From contig NZ_JAWDIE010000002.1 of the NCBI RefSeq assembly GCF_037688875.1, positions 124,001 to 188,000 of the forward strand: DNA of 64,000 nt, given 5' to 3'. Shown here in pieces: positions 42,965 through 51,119 of this stretch (positions are counted from its first letter, which is position 1; every line of letters starts with the position of its first letter). Source of the DNA: Amphibiibacter pelophylacis (GTDB lineage: Bacteria > Pseudomonadota > Gammaproteobacteria > Burkholderiales > Burkholderiaceae_C). The notes below the pieces were generated by a model. The model was not told the origin of the DNA and made no database searches. It saw nothing but the letters and a program-made list of their open reading frames with translations. The translations under genes were made by a program, and so were the position numbers.

Positions 42965-44053
42965 ATGTCCCAGCCCAGAACGTCAGAGCCTGAAGACGCC
43001 GCGGCCGAAACCGGCGCGGCAGCGCTGTTCATGGCCCGGCTGCTGCAACCTGCACCACCGCCCCAGATCGAGCCGCAGCCCCATACCTACATCAGCCCGT
43101 CCCTCACCGTGAGCCACAGCGCAGACGAAGGCCCCGGCGTCGCCAGCCCGCGCATTCCCATGGTGACTGCGCTGCTGCTGGCGTTCGGCCTGGTGGTGGC
43201 CGCCGCCGTCTCCAGCATGACGCACAGCGGCACGGCTGACACCGCCGCCATCGCCCAGGGCCAGGTCCAGGCGGGTGAAACCGCCAGCACGCTGGGCGCG
43301 CGCATCAGCCTGCACCTGGACGTGGTCTCGCGCCTGGCCGACAGCCTCTCCCGGCAGCTGGCCCGGGGCACGCCGCCATCGCGCGACGAACTCAACCCGC
43401 AGGTGCGCGACACCCTGGCCAGCGTGCCGGATTTTGTCGGTGGCGCTGTCACCTTCGAGCCCAACGCGCTGGACGGCCGCGACGCCGAGTTCGCAGGCCA
43501 GGCCCCGCTTTACGACGCCACCGGCCGCTTCATGCCTTACTGGTCGCGCAAGGCCATGGGCAGTACCGAGTTCACCGCCGAGCCCATCGTCTTCCAGGAC
43601 GCGCCCGGTGCCAACGACTGGTACGACATTCCGAAGAAAACCGGCAAGGTGCTGCTGACCGAGCCTTATCTCTATCCCGTCAACGGCGAACAGGTGCTGA
43701 TGGCCTCGCTGGTCGCGCCCATCGTCGTGGACGGCGTGTTCAAGGGGGCAGTGAGCGCCGACTACCCGCTGGACCGCCTAAGCCGCCGCATCGCGCAGGT
43801 CGTCCCGCCCATGGGCGGGCAGATGATGCTGGTCTCCAACGGCGGCGTGTACGCCACCCACCCCGACGACAGACGCCTGGGCCAGCGCGCCACCGAACTG
43901 CCGCCCGAGGCGCTGCAAGCCATCCGCCAGGGCCGCACCGACCAGTTCGTCGACCGGGACGGCCACATCCACCTGCTGCAGCCCGTGGTCATCCACCCGG
44001 ACGTGCCGCCCTGGAGCCTGATCATCGATTTTCCGCTGAACGCGAGCCGGTGA
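42965..44053 (+). CDS. dCache-type sensor protein lacking an output domain
   Basis: 362 aa. Residues 1-65 are Pro/Ala-rich and presumably cytoplasmic. One TM at about 66-85 (MVTALLLAFGLVVAAAVSSM) is followed by a double-Cache extracytoplasmic domain at about 95-355. The domain's usual motifs are visible: FMPYWSRKAMG, NDWYDIP, LLTEPYLYPVNGEQVLM, GAVSADYPLD, and the closing PPWSLIIDFP. In chemoreceptors and sensor kinases a second TM, HAMP and signalling domain follow here; this protein stops seven residues later. It is probably the N-terminal half of a methyl-accepting chemotaxis protein whose 3' end was deleted. A stand-alone Cache protein cannot be excluded. No close ribosome-binding site is visible. 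Confidence 0.8.
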   Translation: MSQPRTSEPEDAAAETGAAALFMARLLQPAPPPQIEPQPHTYISPSLTVSHSADEGPGVASPRIPMVTALLLAFGLVVAAAVSSMTHSGTADTAAIAQGQVQAGETASTLGARISLHLDVVSRLADSLSRQLARGTPPSRDELNPQVRDTLASVPDFVGGAVTFEPNALDGRDAEFAGQAPLYDATGRFMPYWSRKAMGSTEFTAEPIVFQDAPGANDWYDIPKKTGKVLLTEPYLYPVNGEQVLMASLVAPIVVDGVFKGAVSADYPLDRLSRRIAQVVPPMGGQMMLVSNGGVYATHPDDRRLGQRATELPPEALQAIRQGRTDQFVDRDGHIHLLQPVVIHPDVPPWSLIIDFPLNASR

Positions 44054-44116
44054 GCTTTTGCGCCTGAAAAGGTGGGGATCGGCTACCGGGTCATCGGGCC
44101 GCTCACACAAGCACGC

Positions 44117-44293
44117 GTAGCCCCACAGACCGCCCGTCACCGCGCCTGATTCATCGCACACCTCGACGCTCAACGCCCGCCCGTGGCTGGGCCCGGACTG
44201 GCTCTCGTTGTGCGCGACCAGCGGCGCAAGAATGGCCGTGCGGATGTCGTCGTCGGGCGTATCGGCGAGGGTGAGGGTGAGGGTGTGGTTCAT
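44117..44293 (-). pseudogene. 5' fragment of a GNAT N-acetyltransferase gene
   Basis: From ATG 44293 the minus strand encodes MNHTLTLTLADTPDD, then APLVAHNESQSGPS, then DESGAVTGGLWGY, the characteristic first 59 residues of a small GNAT acetyltransferase (about 140-150 aa when whole). Directly after GGLWGY the expected hydrophobic beta-strand and acetyl-CoA loop are missing and unrelated sequence begins (codons for ACLCERPDD). The frame then runs on antisense to the dCache gene until 43778. The gene is therefore broken at about 44116. Confidence 0.75.
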
Positions 44294-44312
44294 GGGAGCG
44301 AATCTAACCGAA

Positions 44313-44543
44313 CTATGGATTGATTGACCCTGAAGTACGCCTAGCCCGCGCTTTGGCTTTGAGGTCTGCTGCATTCCACGCCACGCTTGGACCGCTGGCA
44401 AGACCGCGTTCGATTTCACGCTGTAATGCCTCAAGAGCTGCGTGGCTGGAGGCACAGCAAACCCTCACACCGGATTGAGTGCGGTTCATTTCATCACGTC
44501 GCTGCAAGTTGCTGAAGCTTTTTCCAAACGGGCTATCGCTCAT
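44313..44543 (-). CDS. Small ParD-antitoxin-like remnant (76 aa)
   Basis: Starts one base after the stop of the GIY-YIG gene (TGACATG). The parts RRDEMNRTQS and ALQREIERGLASGPS, with the basic tail KAKARARR, look like the helical C-terminal half of ParD-family antitoxins. The ribbon-helix-helix N-terminus is absent, and an odd GVRVCCASSHAA segment interrupts the helix. No ParE toxin follows; the GNAT fragment begins 20 bases downstream. I read it as a decayed antitoxin gene now fused to the coupling signal of its neighbour. Expression and function uncertain. Confidence 0.5.
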   Translation of the reverse strand: MSDSPFGKSFSNLQRRDEMNRTQSGVRVCCASSHAALEALQREIERGLASGPSVAWNAADLKAKARARRTSGSINP

Positions 44544-44544
44544 G

Positions 44545-45021
44545 TCATTTCATCACATTGATGGAGATTTTTCCGCCTGAATCCGATGCATAATAAATCA
44601 AATAACTCTCCAGAAGTTCTTTGACTGCTTTTTCTGTGGGGATAACAAATTTAACCTGAAATTTCGCATTCGTGAAAAGTTCTCGGACCTCGCTGTCGAG
44701 CCACTCTCTCTCGCGAATCAATGAACAATCAGGAAATTTTGCAGGATTTCCATTCCTTGCCCAAGAAAATCCGCCGCTAATATGCTTATAAAATCGGCTG
44801 ACAACATCATTTGATATTCCCACGTAATGAATCTTCCCGTCAACCGGAGAAAAGAAAACATAGAGACCATTCCTGTCATCACCTAAGATTTGATCAATCT
44901 GATCAGGAAATTTATCCGCCTCAACCGCATCAGTAATTACATAATCAATTTTTTTGCTGGTTACCAGTTGAATGCTTAACGCAATTTTTTCGAGCGCTTC
45001 CGGGAGTTGATCAATTCGCAT
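44545..45021 (-). CDS. GIY-YIG nuclease-like protein (158 aa)
   Basis: Residues about 50-150 fit a GIY-YIG fold: GLYVFF, then IHYVGIS about 15 residues later, SRFYKH with the conserved Arg, and ELLESYLIYY with the conserved Glu near the end. The first 48 residues are an unassigned helical region (LPEALEKIALSIQLV). The gene is much more AT-rich than everything around it and uses A/T-ending codons, suggesting recent transfer. ATG at 45021 has TAAGG upstream. It lies between the recD stop and broken genes, with a ParD-like remnant coupled behind it. Substrate unknown; stand-alone GIY-YIG proteins act in restriction, repair or mobile-element contexts. Confidence 0.75.
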   Translation of the reverse strand: MRIDQLPEALEKIALSIQLVTSKKIDYVITDAVEADKFPDQIDQILGDDRNGLYVFFSPVDGKIHYVGISNDVVSRFYKHISGGFSWARNGNPAKFPDCSLIREREWLDSEVRELFTNAKFQVKFVIPTEKAVKELLESYLIYYASDSGGKISINVMK

Positions 45022-45078
45022 TTATAACCTTACCAGACAATTTTTAAACCCGTTCCATGAGCACAGCCGGTTGCTTTC

Positions 45079-47280
45079 TCACTCCCCCAACCTTACCGCC
45101 AGCAAGCCGCCCGCCCGCTGCACGCGCAAGCGGCTGGCCTGGGCCAGGATGTCCAGACCGGCGGGCGCGGTGTCCAGTACGCTGAGCCAGCGGCGGGCGC
45201 GGGTGATGCCGGTGTAAAGCAGCTCGCGGGTCATGACGGGGTTCATCGCCGGGGGCAGGACGAGCGCGGTGTGGGTGAACTCCGAGCCCTGGGATTTGTG
45301 CACCGTCAGCGCGTAAACGCTCTCGGCCTGCGGCAGGCGCGCGGGCAGCATCCAGCGCACGGCGGCGCCATCGCCGCTGGATGCGGCCGGGAAGGCCACG
45401 CGCAGCACCATCTGCCCGGGCGGCAGCGCGGGGTCCAGCGCCTGCGCCGGGCAGCGCAGCGTCAGGCCGACATCGCCGTTGACCAGGCCCAGCGCGGCGT
45501 CGTTGGCGGTGACCAGCACGGGGCGCCCCGCGTACCAGGGCGTGGCCGGATCGATCAGGCCCTGCTGGCCCAGCAGCTGCGCCACACGCTGGTTCAGCCC
45601 GGACACGCCCCACGGGCCGTCGCGCAGCGCGCACAGCAGCTGGAACTGGCTGTGCGCGGCCAGCACCCGGGCGGCCCAGGCGTCCAGGTCGGCGCGGCTG
45701 GCGCCCGGGCCGGGCTGGCCCTGGTGCATCAGGCGCAGGTAGTTCGCGTAGCCGACGGGGCCGCTGCTCTGGGATGACTCAGCGACAGATGCGACAGAGG
45801 CACTGACACGGCCCTCCAGCACCAGCGCGGCCCAGTCGGTGGACGCCACAAAGGCCAGATCAGGCAGTTCGCCCGCCTGAGCGCGGCGGCGCAGTGCGGA
45901 CAGCTCGGCGCCATCGCTGCGGTTGACGGCCCGGGCGAGCTGGCCGATGCCGCTGTCTGCGACAAAGCGGCGGCTGTGGCGCAGCATGATCACCGCCTGG
46001 TCCAGCTCCTGGCCGTCCGGGTCAATGCAGTCGTCCGGCAATGTGTCGCCGCACAGCGCAGCCAGGGCCTTGCGCGTGGCGGGCCAGTAGTGCCCGTCAG
46101 CGGCGCGCTCGCACAGCTCGCCCAGCACCGCGCCCGCATCGACCGAGGCCAGCTGGTCGCTGTCGCCCAGCAGGATCAGGCGGGCGTGGGCGGGCAGCGC
46201 ATCGACCAGCGCGGCCATCAGGTCCAGATCGACCATCGAGGCCTCGTCCACCACCAGCACGTCCAGCGGCAGCGGCGCGCCCGCATGGTGGCGGAAGCGC
46301 CGCCGGTTGGGCTGGCGGCCCAGCAGGCGGTGCAGCGTGCTGACCTGCACCGGCACCTGCTCGCGCACAGCCTGAGCGTGCGGGATGTCCAGTCGCGCCA
46401 GATCGTACACCGCCGCCGTGATCGAGGCGTTCAGCCGCGCCGCCGCCTTGCCCGTGGGCGCCGCCAGGCGGATGCGCAGCGGCCGTCCCTGCCCGTCCGC
46501 GCCCAGCGCCAGGCTCTGCAGCAGCGCCAGCAGGCGCACCACCGTGGTCGTCTTGCCCGTGCCTGGGCCGCCGGTGATGACGGCAAAAGCGCGCAGCGTG
46601 GCCAGCGCGCAGGCCAGCTTCTGCCAGTCCGGACCGGGCGGTGCGGCGGGGTCTGGGGGAAAGAGCGCATTCAGCACCTGACGCTGGCGCTGCACTGCAT
46701 CGGGCTGCGGTAACGGCTGCGGTGACGGCTGCGGGCGCAGACGCGCAGCCAGCGCCGCGCGCACCCCCTGCTCGTGCTGCCAGTAGCGGCGCAGATAAAG
46801 GCGCGGGCGGCCGCCCGCCTGGCTCAGCACCAGCGGCGTCGTGCCCTCCAGCGACGCACCGCCCTCGCCCGCCGCGACCAGCAGCGGGTGCTGGAGTGCG
46901 GTCAGCCAGGCGGGCAGCGTCAGGCCCTGCAGCCAGTCGGCGGGATCGGGCACCGCCGCCAGCATCGTCGGTGGCGCGTCGGCCCGCTGCGGGCGGCGCA
47001 GCGCCAGCGTGGCGCGCGGGTGGGCCAGCACCGCTGCCAGGTCCAGCGCCACATGGCCGTGGCTGACCTGGTGGGCCGCCAGCGCCGCCGCCAGCAGCAG
47101 CAGGGGCGGCGCATCGGGCGCCTGCTCAAACAGCATCCGGGCCAGCGCCACGGGCAGATCGCCAGAACCGGCTGAAGTGCCCAGCACACCGGCCCGCGCC
47201 GCCGCGTCCAGGGCCGCGATCAGCGCAGCGCCGTCAGCGGGAAGCGGGGCGGATGCCGGGGGGAAATCGTTGTCGCTCAC
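45079..47280 (-). CDS. recD: RecBCD helicase subunit RecD
   Basis: 733 aa, starting with GTG at 47280 that overlaps the recB stop (GTGA). 5'-3' helicase motor of the RecBCD end-resection complex. Walker A GGPGTGKTTT, Walker B DEASMVD, and the C-terminal motif LTVHKSQGSEF are present. The N-terminal region (about 1-200) corresponds to the RecD RecC-binding domain. Longer than the E. coli protein (608 aa), partly through Ala/Pro/Gln-rich stretches (PQPSPQPLPQP). Confidence 0.93.
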   Translation of the reverse strand: MSDNDFPPASAPLPADGAALIAALDAAARAGVLGTSAGSGDLPVALARMLFEQAPDAPPLLLLAAALAAHQVSHGHVALDLAAVLAHPRATLALRRPQRADAPPTMLAAVPDPADWLQGLTLPAWLTALQHPLLVAAGEGGASLEGTTPLVLSQAGGRPRLYLRRYWQHEQGVRAALAARLRPQPSPQPLPQPDAVQRQRQVLNALFPPDPAAPPGPDWQKLACALATLRAFAVITGGPGTGKTTTVVRLLALLQSLALGADGQGRPLRIRLAAPTGKAAARLNASITAAVYDLARLDIPHAQAVREQVPVQVSTLHRLLGRQPNRRRFRHHAGAPLPLDVLVVDEASMVDLDLMAALVDALPAHARLILLGDSDQLASVDAGAVLGELCERAADGHYWPATRKALAALCGDTLPDDCIDPDGQELDQAVIMLRHSRRFVADSGIGQLARAVNRSDGAELSALRRRAQAGELPDLAFVASTDWAALVLEGRVSASVASVAESSQSSGPVGYANYLRLMHQGQPGPGASRADLDAWAARVLAAHSQFQLLCALRDGPWGVSGLNQRVAQLLGQQGLIDPATPWYAGRPVLVTANDAALGLVNGDVGLTLRCPAQALDPALPPGQMVLRVAFPAASSGDGAAVRWMLPARLPQAESVYALTVHKSQGSEFTHTALVLPPAMNPVMTRELLYTGITRARRWLSVLDTAPAGLDILAQASRLRVQRAGGLLAVRLGE

Positions 47281-50200
47281 AGCGCGTCTCCTGCAGCAGG
47301 GACCAGAGCGTGGCCCGGCGTGGCCTCGCCCATCAGGTCATCCAGCGCCATCATCAAAGCGCGCGGCGGTCGCTCCAGGTGCAGCCCGGCCACGGGCCCG
47401 GCGATGCCGCGCAGAAAAAGGCAACCCACACCGCCGACATGGCGGTCGTAGTCGTAATCCGGCAGGCGCGCAGCCAGCAGCCGGTGCAGGGCGTAGAGGT
47501 AAATCACCCCCTGCAGATCGTAGCGGTGCGCGGCCATGGCGCGGGCGAGCGCGGGGGCGTCGTAATCCGCCGCGCAGCGCCCCAGCCGGTTGGATTTGTA
47601 ATCGAGCACCACATAGCGCCCGTCCACCCGCGCGACCAGGTCGATGAAGCCGCGAAACAGGCCGTGCACCTCGCCAGGCTGCAGCGCCGGGCGAGGGGCG
47701 CCGCCCAGATCGTGACCCCGCAAAGTGTGCTGGTGCACCAGCGCGTCCAGGCGCTGCAGCGGCACTCGGTGTGCGGGCAGCCAGAATTCCATCTCGGTCT
47801 GGACGGTGTCCAGATCGCGCAGCGCAAGCGGAGCGCTGCCCGGGGCCGCCGGTGACCAGGGCAGCGGCGTGGCCAGCCACTGCTGCAGGGCCTGTTCCAG
47901 CGCAGGAATCCAGGGCGTCCAGCCGCGCACCGCGCAGCGCCGCGCCACCTGGTCGGCCAGCGCGCCGGGGCGATCCAGCTGCGCGCGGCCCTCGCCCATG
48001 GCCCATTCCAGCAGGCCGTGCATCAGCGTCCCGGCCTGCGGCCCGGCGGGCAGATCGTGCAGCTTTGATCCGTCGTCGGGAGCCTCGGCGTCATCCTGCT
48101 CGGGGCTGACGGCGACCAGGCCCGGGTCGGCCAGACGCTCCAGCACCGCGCTGTCGCGGGACGATGCTTCGCCCACATCGGCCGCGCCCGCTTCATCCAC
48201 CCGGCGCAGGCTGGAATAGCTGACAAAGCGCCACAGCGGACCACCCGGCGGTCGCAGCGCGGGCAGATCGCGCGGCTGACGCAGCACCTCGGGCGGCTGC
48301 CAGAGCGGCAGGTCAGCTTCTTCGGGTGGCAGTGGCAGGGGCTGGACAGCGATCAGCGGGGCGCCGCCCCCGGCCTGATCCACCAGCGGCTGTGCCCAGG
48401 CCTGGGCCTGGTCGAGCAGCGGAGGGGTTGTGGCGTTATTGAGCCCCATGACCCGGGCCAGCGCGCTGTGCGGCAGGTGGGTGTGCGGCGCCAGCGCCAT
48501 CCAGGTGGCGTGACGGGCGCGGGTCAGCGCGACGTAGAGCTTGCGCACGTCCTCGCCCAGACGCTCGGCGTCGGCCTGTTCGCGGGCTTCGGGGGGGGCC
48601 TCGGCGAAAGGCAGGCGCTTCAAATTTCCGTGTGCATCGTGCCAGGCCACCACCGGATCCTTGCTATTGACTGGCCGCGCCGCGCTGGCAAAGGGCAGCC
48701 AGACCAGCGGATATTCCAGCCCTTTTGATTTGTGCACAGTGACGATGCGGATCAGGCCGTCTTCGCCGGGCAGGCGCAGGCGCAGCTCGTCGGCGCTGGG
48801 GCCGTCGTCGCCCCCCGCTTCGCGCCCGGCGCGGCGCTCGGCCAGGTGGCGGACCAGCGCGTGCTGGCCGTCCAGCAGGCTGCTGGCCTGCTGCAGCAGC
48901 TCGGCCAGATGCAGCCAGTTGGTCAGGCCGCGCTCGTCCCCGGCGGCGAGCAGGCGCTGCGGCACGCCGAAATCGCTCAGCACATGGCGCAGCAGTGGCA
49001 GCACGCCCTGGCGCTGCCAGAGCTGGTGGTAGCCCAGAAACTGATCCAGACGCCCGCTCCAGACGCTGTCGCTGCGCTGCAGCTCGTCCAGCTGCGCCAG
49101 CGACAGGCCCAGCGGCGGCAGCGCCAGCGCGGCGCGCACCCGTCGGCCGTTGCCCGGATCGGCGCAGGCCTGCAGCAGGGTCAGCATCTGGTCGGCCTCT
49201 TCGCTGTCAAACACCGACGACTTGTCCGACACATAGACGCTACGCAGGCCGCGCTCGGTCAAGGCCTGCGCCAGCGGAGCTGCTTCGGTCTTGCTGTTGA
49301 CCAGCAGCGCGCAATCGGCCGGCTGGATGCGGCGCAAGGTGCCCGATTCATCCACAAAGCCGCTGGCCTCGTCCTGCAGCAGCGTCAGCACATGGTCGGC
49401 GCAGGCGCTGGCGATGCGCTGGCGCTGGACAGCGGCTGTGAAGGCCTTCTCGTCAGGGCCGGGCCCGTCCACCCACAGCGTCAGCGCGGGCGGTGTCGCG
49501 CCACCCAGCACCAGGCGCTCGGACAGGCCGCGTGCGGCCACGGGCTCGAAGCTCAGAGACGTTGCATCGGCCTCGCCTGCGGCCTTGTCTGCAGCTTCCT
49601 CTGCGCTCTGCGCTTTGGGCCTGAAAAGCGCGCCGCCCAGGCGCTGGCTGGCCGCGCCAAACACGCGGTTCACCGCCTCGACCATGGCGCGCGACGAGCG
49701 GAAATTGGTGTCCAGCGTGCCGATGCGCAGCCCGGGCGAGCGCCGCGCCTGCAAGTAGGTGTCAATGTCGGCGCCGCGAAAGCCGTAAATCGCCTGCTTG
49801 GGATCGCCGATCAGCACGAGGCTGGCGCCCTCTTCTCGAATCTCTTCTCCACAATTTTCAGCAGAAATCGGGTAAATGCGGGTAAAAAGCCGCAACTGCA
49901 GCGGATCGGTGTCCTGGAACTCGTCCACCAGCGCCACCGGAAACTGCGTGCGGATGCGCTGCGCCAGGCGCTCGCCGCCCTCGCCGCGCAGCGCGGCATC
50001 GAGGCGGGTGAGCAGACCGTCAAAGCCCATCCAGGCGCGGCGTTCCTGCTCCTGCTGCTCGCGCTGGCGCACCCAGGCGACGGCGTGGCGCAGCAGGCTG
50101 GGGCGCGGCTTTGGCAGCGCGGCGATCTGTTCGGGAAGCCGCTGGATCGCATCCAGCGCCGGGTGCTCGAGCGGATCGCCATTTTTGGTCTTTTCGGCCA

Positions 50201-51119
50201 TGCCCTCGGGCGTCAGGCGCTGCCAGGCGGTGGAGTCTGCCTTCCAGGGCGATTCGAACGCCGGGTCATCCACCCAAGCCTGGAGCTTCGTCATCCAGCC
50301 TTTGCGCGCCCTAAATGCCCCGCCATCCAGAGGCTTGGACTTGCTGGCGATCAGCGCATTGAGCCAGTCGGCCAGGGATTGCGCCCAGCCGTTCTCCCGC
50401 CACGGCTGCTTCATGGCCTCCAGCGCGGCACGCTGGTCCGCCTTGTTGCGGGCCAGCAGTTCGGCGGGCAGGGGCAGATTGCAGTCAGCGTCCTGCAGCG
50501 GACCTTTCAAAAGTTGGGCCACCGCCGCCTCAAGCGCGTCCGGCGTGGACCATAAACGGGCGATTTCCTCGGCCTGCTCGCGCGGCAGGGGCACGTAAAA
50601 AGTGCGCCAGTAATCGCGCACGGCCTCGGCCAGCAGCGGCGCCAGATCGGCCTGCAGCTCCAGGCTGAAGAGGCTGCCGCTGTCGAAAGCGTGCTCGGAC
50701 AGCATGCGGCGGCACCAGCCGTGGATGGTGAAAATCGCGGCTTGGTCCATCCATTCTGCGGCCAGCTCCAGGCGACGCGCATCGCCAGGCCAGGTGGCGG
50801 CGTCCAGGCTGTCGCGCAGGGTGCGCAGTGGATCGCCGACCGGCGCCGCCGCATCGTCGCCGCGCCACAGCCGCGCGGCCTGCGCCAGGCGGGCGCGGAT
50901 GCGGTCGCGCAGCTCGCGGGTGGCGGCGTCGGTGTAGGTGACGACCAGAATCTCGGGCGGCGTCAGCGGGCGGCGCGGCGTGGCCGCCTGCGGGTCGTGC
51001 CCCAGCACCAGGCGCACCACGCGCAGCGCCAGGGTGTAGGTTTTGCCCGTGCCCGCGCTGGCCTCGATCAGGCGGGGGCCGGACAGTGCGTCGCGCAGCG
51101 GATCAAACGGGGTGTTCAT
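47277..51119 (-). CDS. recB: RecBCD helicase-nuclease subunit RecB
   Basis: 1280 aa. UvrD-type helicase with Walker A ASAGTGKT at 20-27, DEFQDTDPLQ as motif II, GDPKQAIYGFRGAD as motif III, and VHKSKGLEYP. The C-terminal RecB nuclease domain has GFIDLVARVDG then VVLDYKSNRLG, the metal-binding Asp-Tyr-Lys motif, so the nuclease should be active. The stop overlaps the recD start and the start overlaps the recC stop, each by four bases. Confidence 0.95.
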   Translation of the reverse strand: MNTPFDPLRDALSGPRLIEASAGTGKTYTLALRVVRLVLGHDPQAATPRRPLTPPEILVVTYTDAATRELRDRIRARLAQAARLWRGDDAAAPVGDPLRTLRDSLDAATWPGDARRLELAAEWMDQAAIFTIHGWCRRMLSEHAFDSGSLFSLELQADLAPLLAEAVRDYWRTFYVPLPREQAEEIARLWSTPDALEAAVAQLLKGPLQDADCNLPLPAELLARNKADQRAALEAMKQPWRENGWAQSLADWLNALIASKSKPLDGGAFRARKGWMTKLQAWVDDPAFESPWKADSTAWQRLTPEGMAEKTKNGDPLEHPALDAIQRLPEQIAALPKPRPSLLRHAVAWVRQREQQEQERRAWMGFDGLLTRLDAALRGEGGERLAQRIRTQFPVALVDEFQDTDPLQLRLFTRIYPISAENCGEEIREEGASLVLIGDPKQAIYGFRGADIDTYLQARRSPGLRIGTLDTNFRSSRAMVEAVNRVFGAASQRLGGALFRPKAQSAEEAADKAAGEADATSLSFEPVAARGLSERLVLGGATPPALTLWVDGPGPDEKAFTAAVQRQRIASACADHVLTLLQDEASGFVDESGTLRRIQPADCALLVNSKTEAAPLAQALTERGLRSVYVSDKSSVFDSEEADQMLTLLQACADPGNGRRVRAALALPPLGLSLAQLDELQRSDSVWSGRLDQFLGYHQLWQRQGVLPLLRHVLSDFGVPQRLLAAGDERGLTNWLHLAELLQQASSLLDGQHALVRHLAERRAGREAGGDDGPSADELRLRLPGEDGLIRIVTVHKSKGLEYPLVWLPFASAARPVNSKDPVVAWHDAHGNLKRLPFAEAPPEAREQADAERLGEDVRKLYVALTRARHATWMALAPHTHLPHSALARVMGLNNATTPPLLDQAQAWAQPLVDQAGGGAPLIAVQPLPLPPEEADLPLWQPPEVLRQPRDLPALRPPGGPLWRFVSYSSLRRVDEAGAADVGEASSRDSAVLERLADPGLVAVSPEQDDAEAPDDGSKLHDLPAGPQAGTLMHGLLEWAMGEGRAQLDRPGALADQVARRCAVRGWTPWIPALEQALQQWLATPLPWSPAAPGSAPLALRDLDTVQTEMEFWLPAHRVPLQRLDALVHQHTLRGHDLGGAPRPALQPGEVHGLFRGFIDLVARVDGRYVVLDYKSNRLGRCAADYDAPALARAMAAHRYDLQGVIYLYALHRLLAARLPDYDYDRHVGGVGCLFLRGIAGPVAGLHLERPPRALMMALDDLMGEATPGHALVPAAGDAL

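Noticed and set aside
43778..44455. A 225-codon minus-strand frame considered as one intact gene
   Set aside because: Only the part from 44293 to about 44117 resembles a protein family (GNAT). The rest is antisense to the dCache gene or untranslated upstream sequence.
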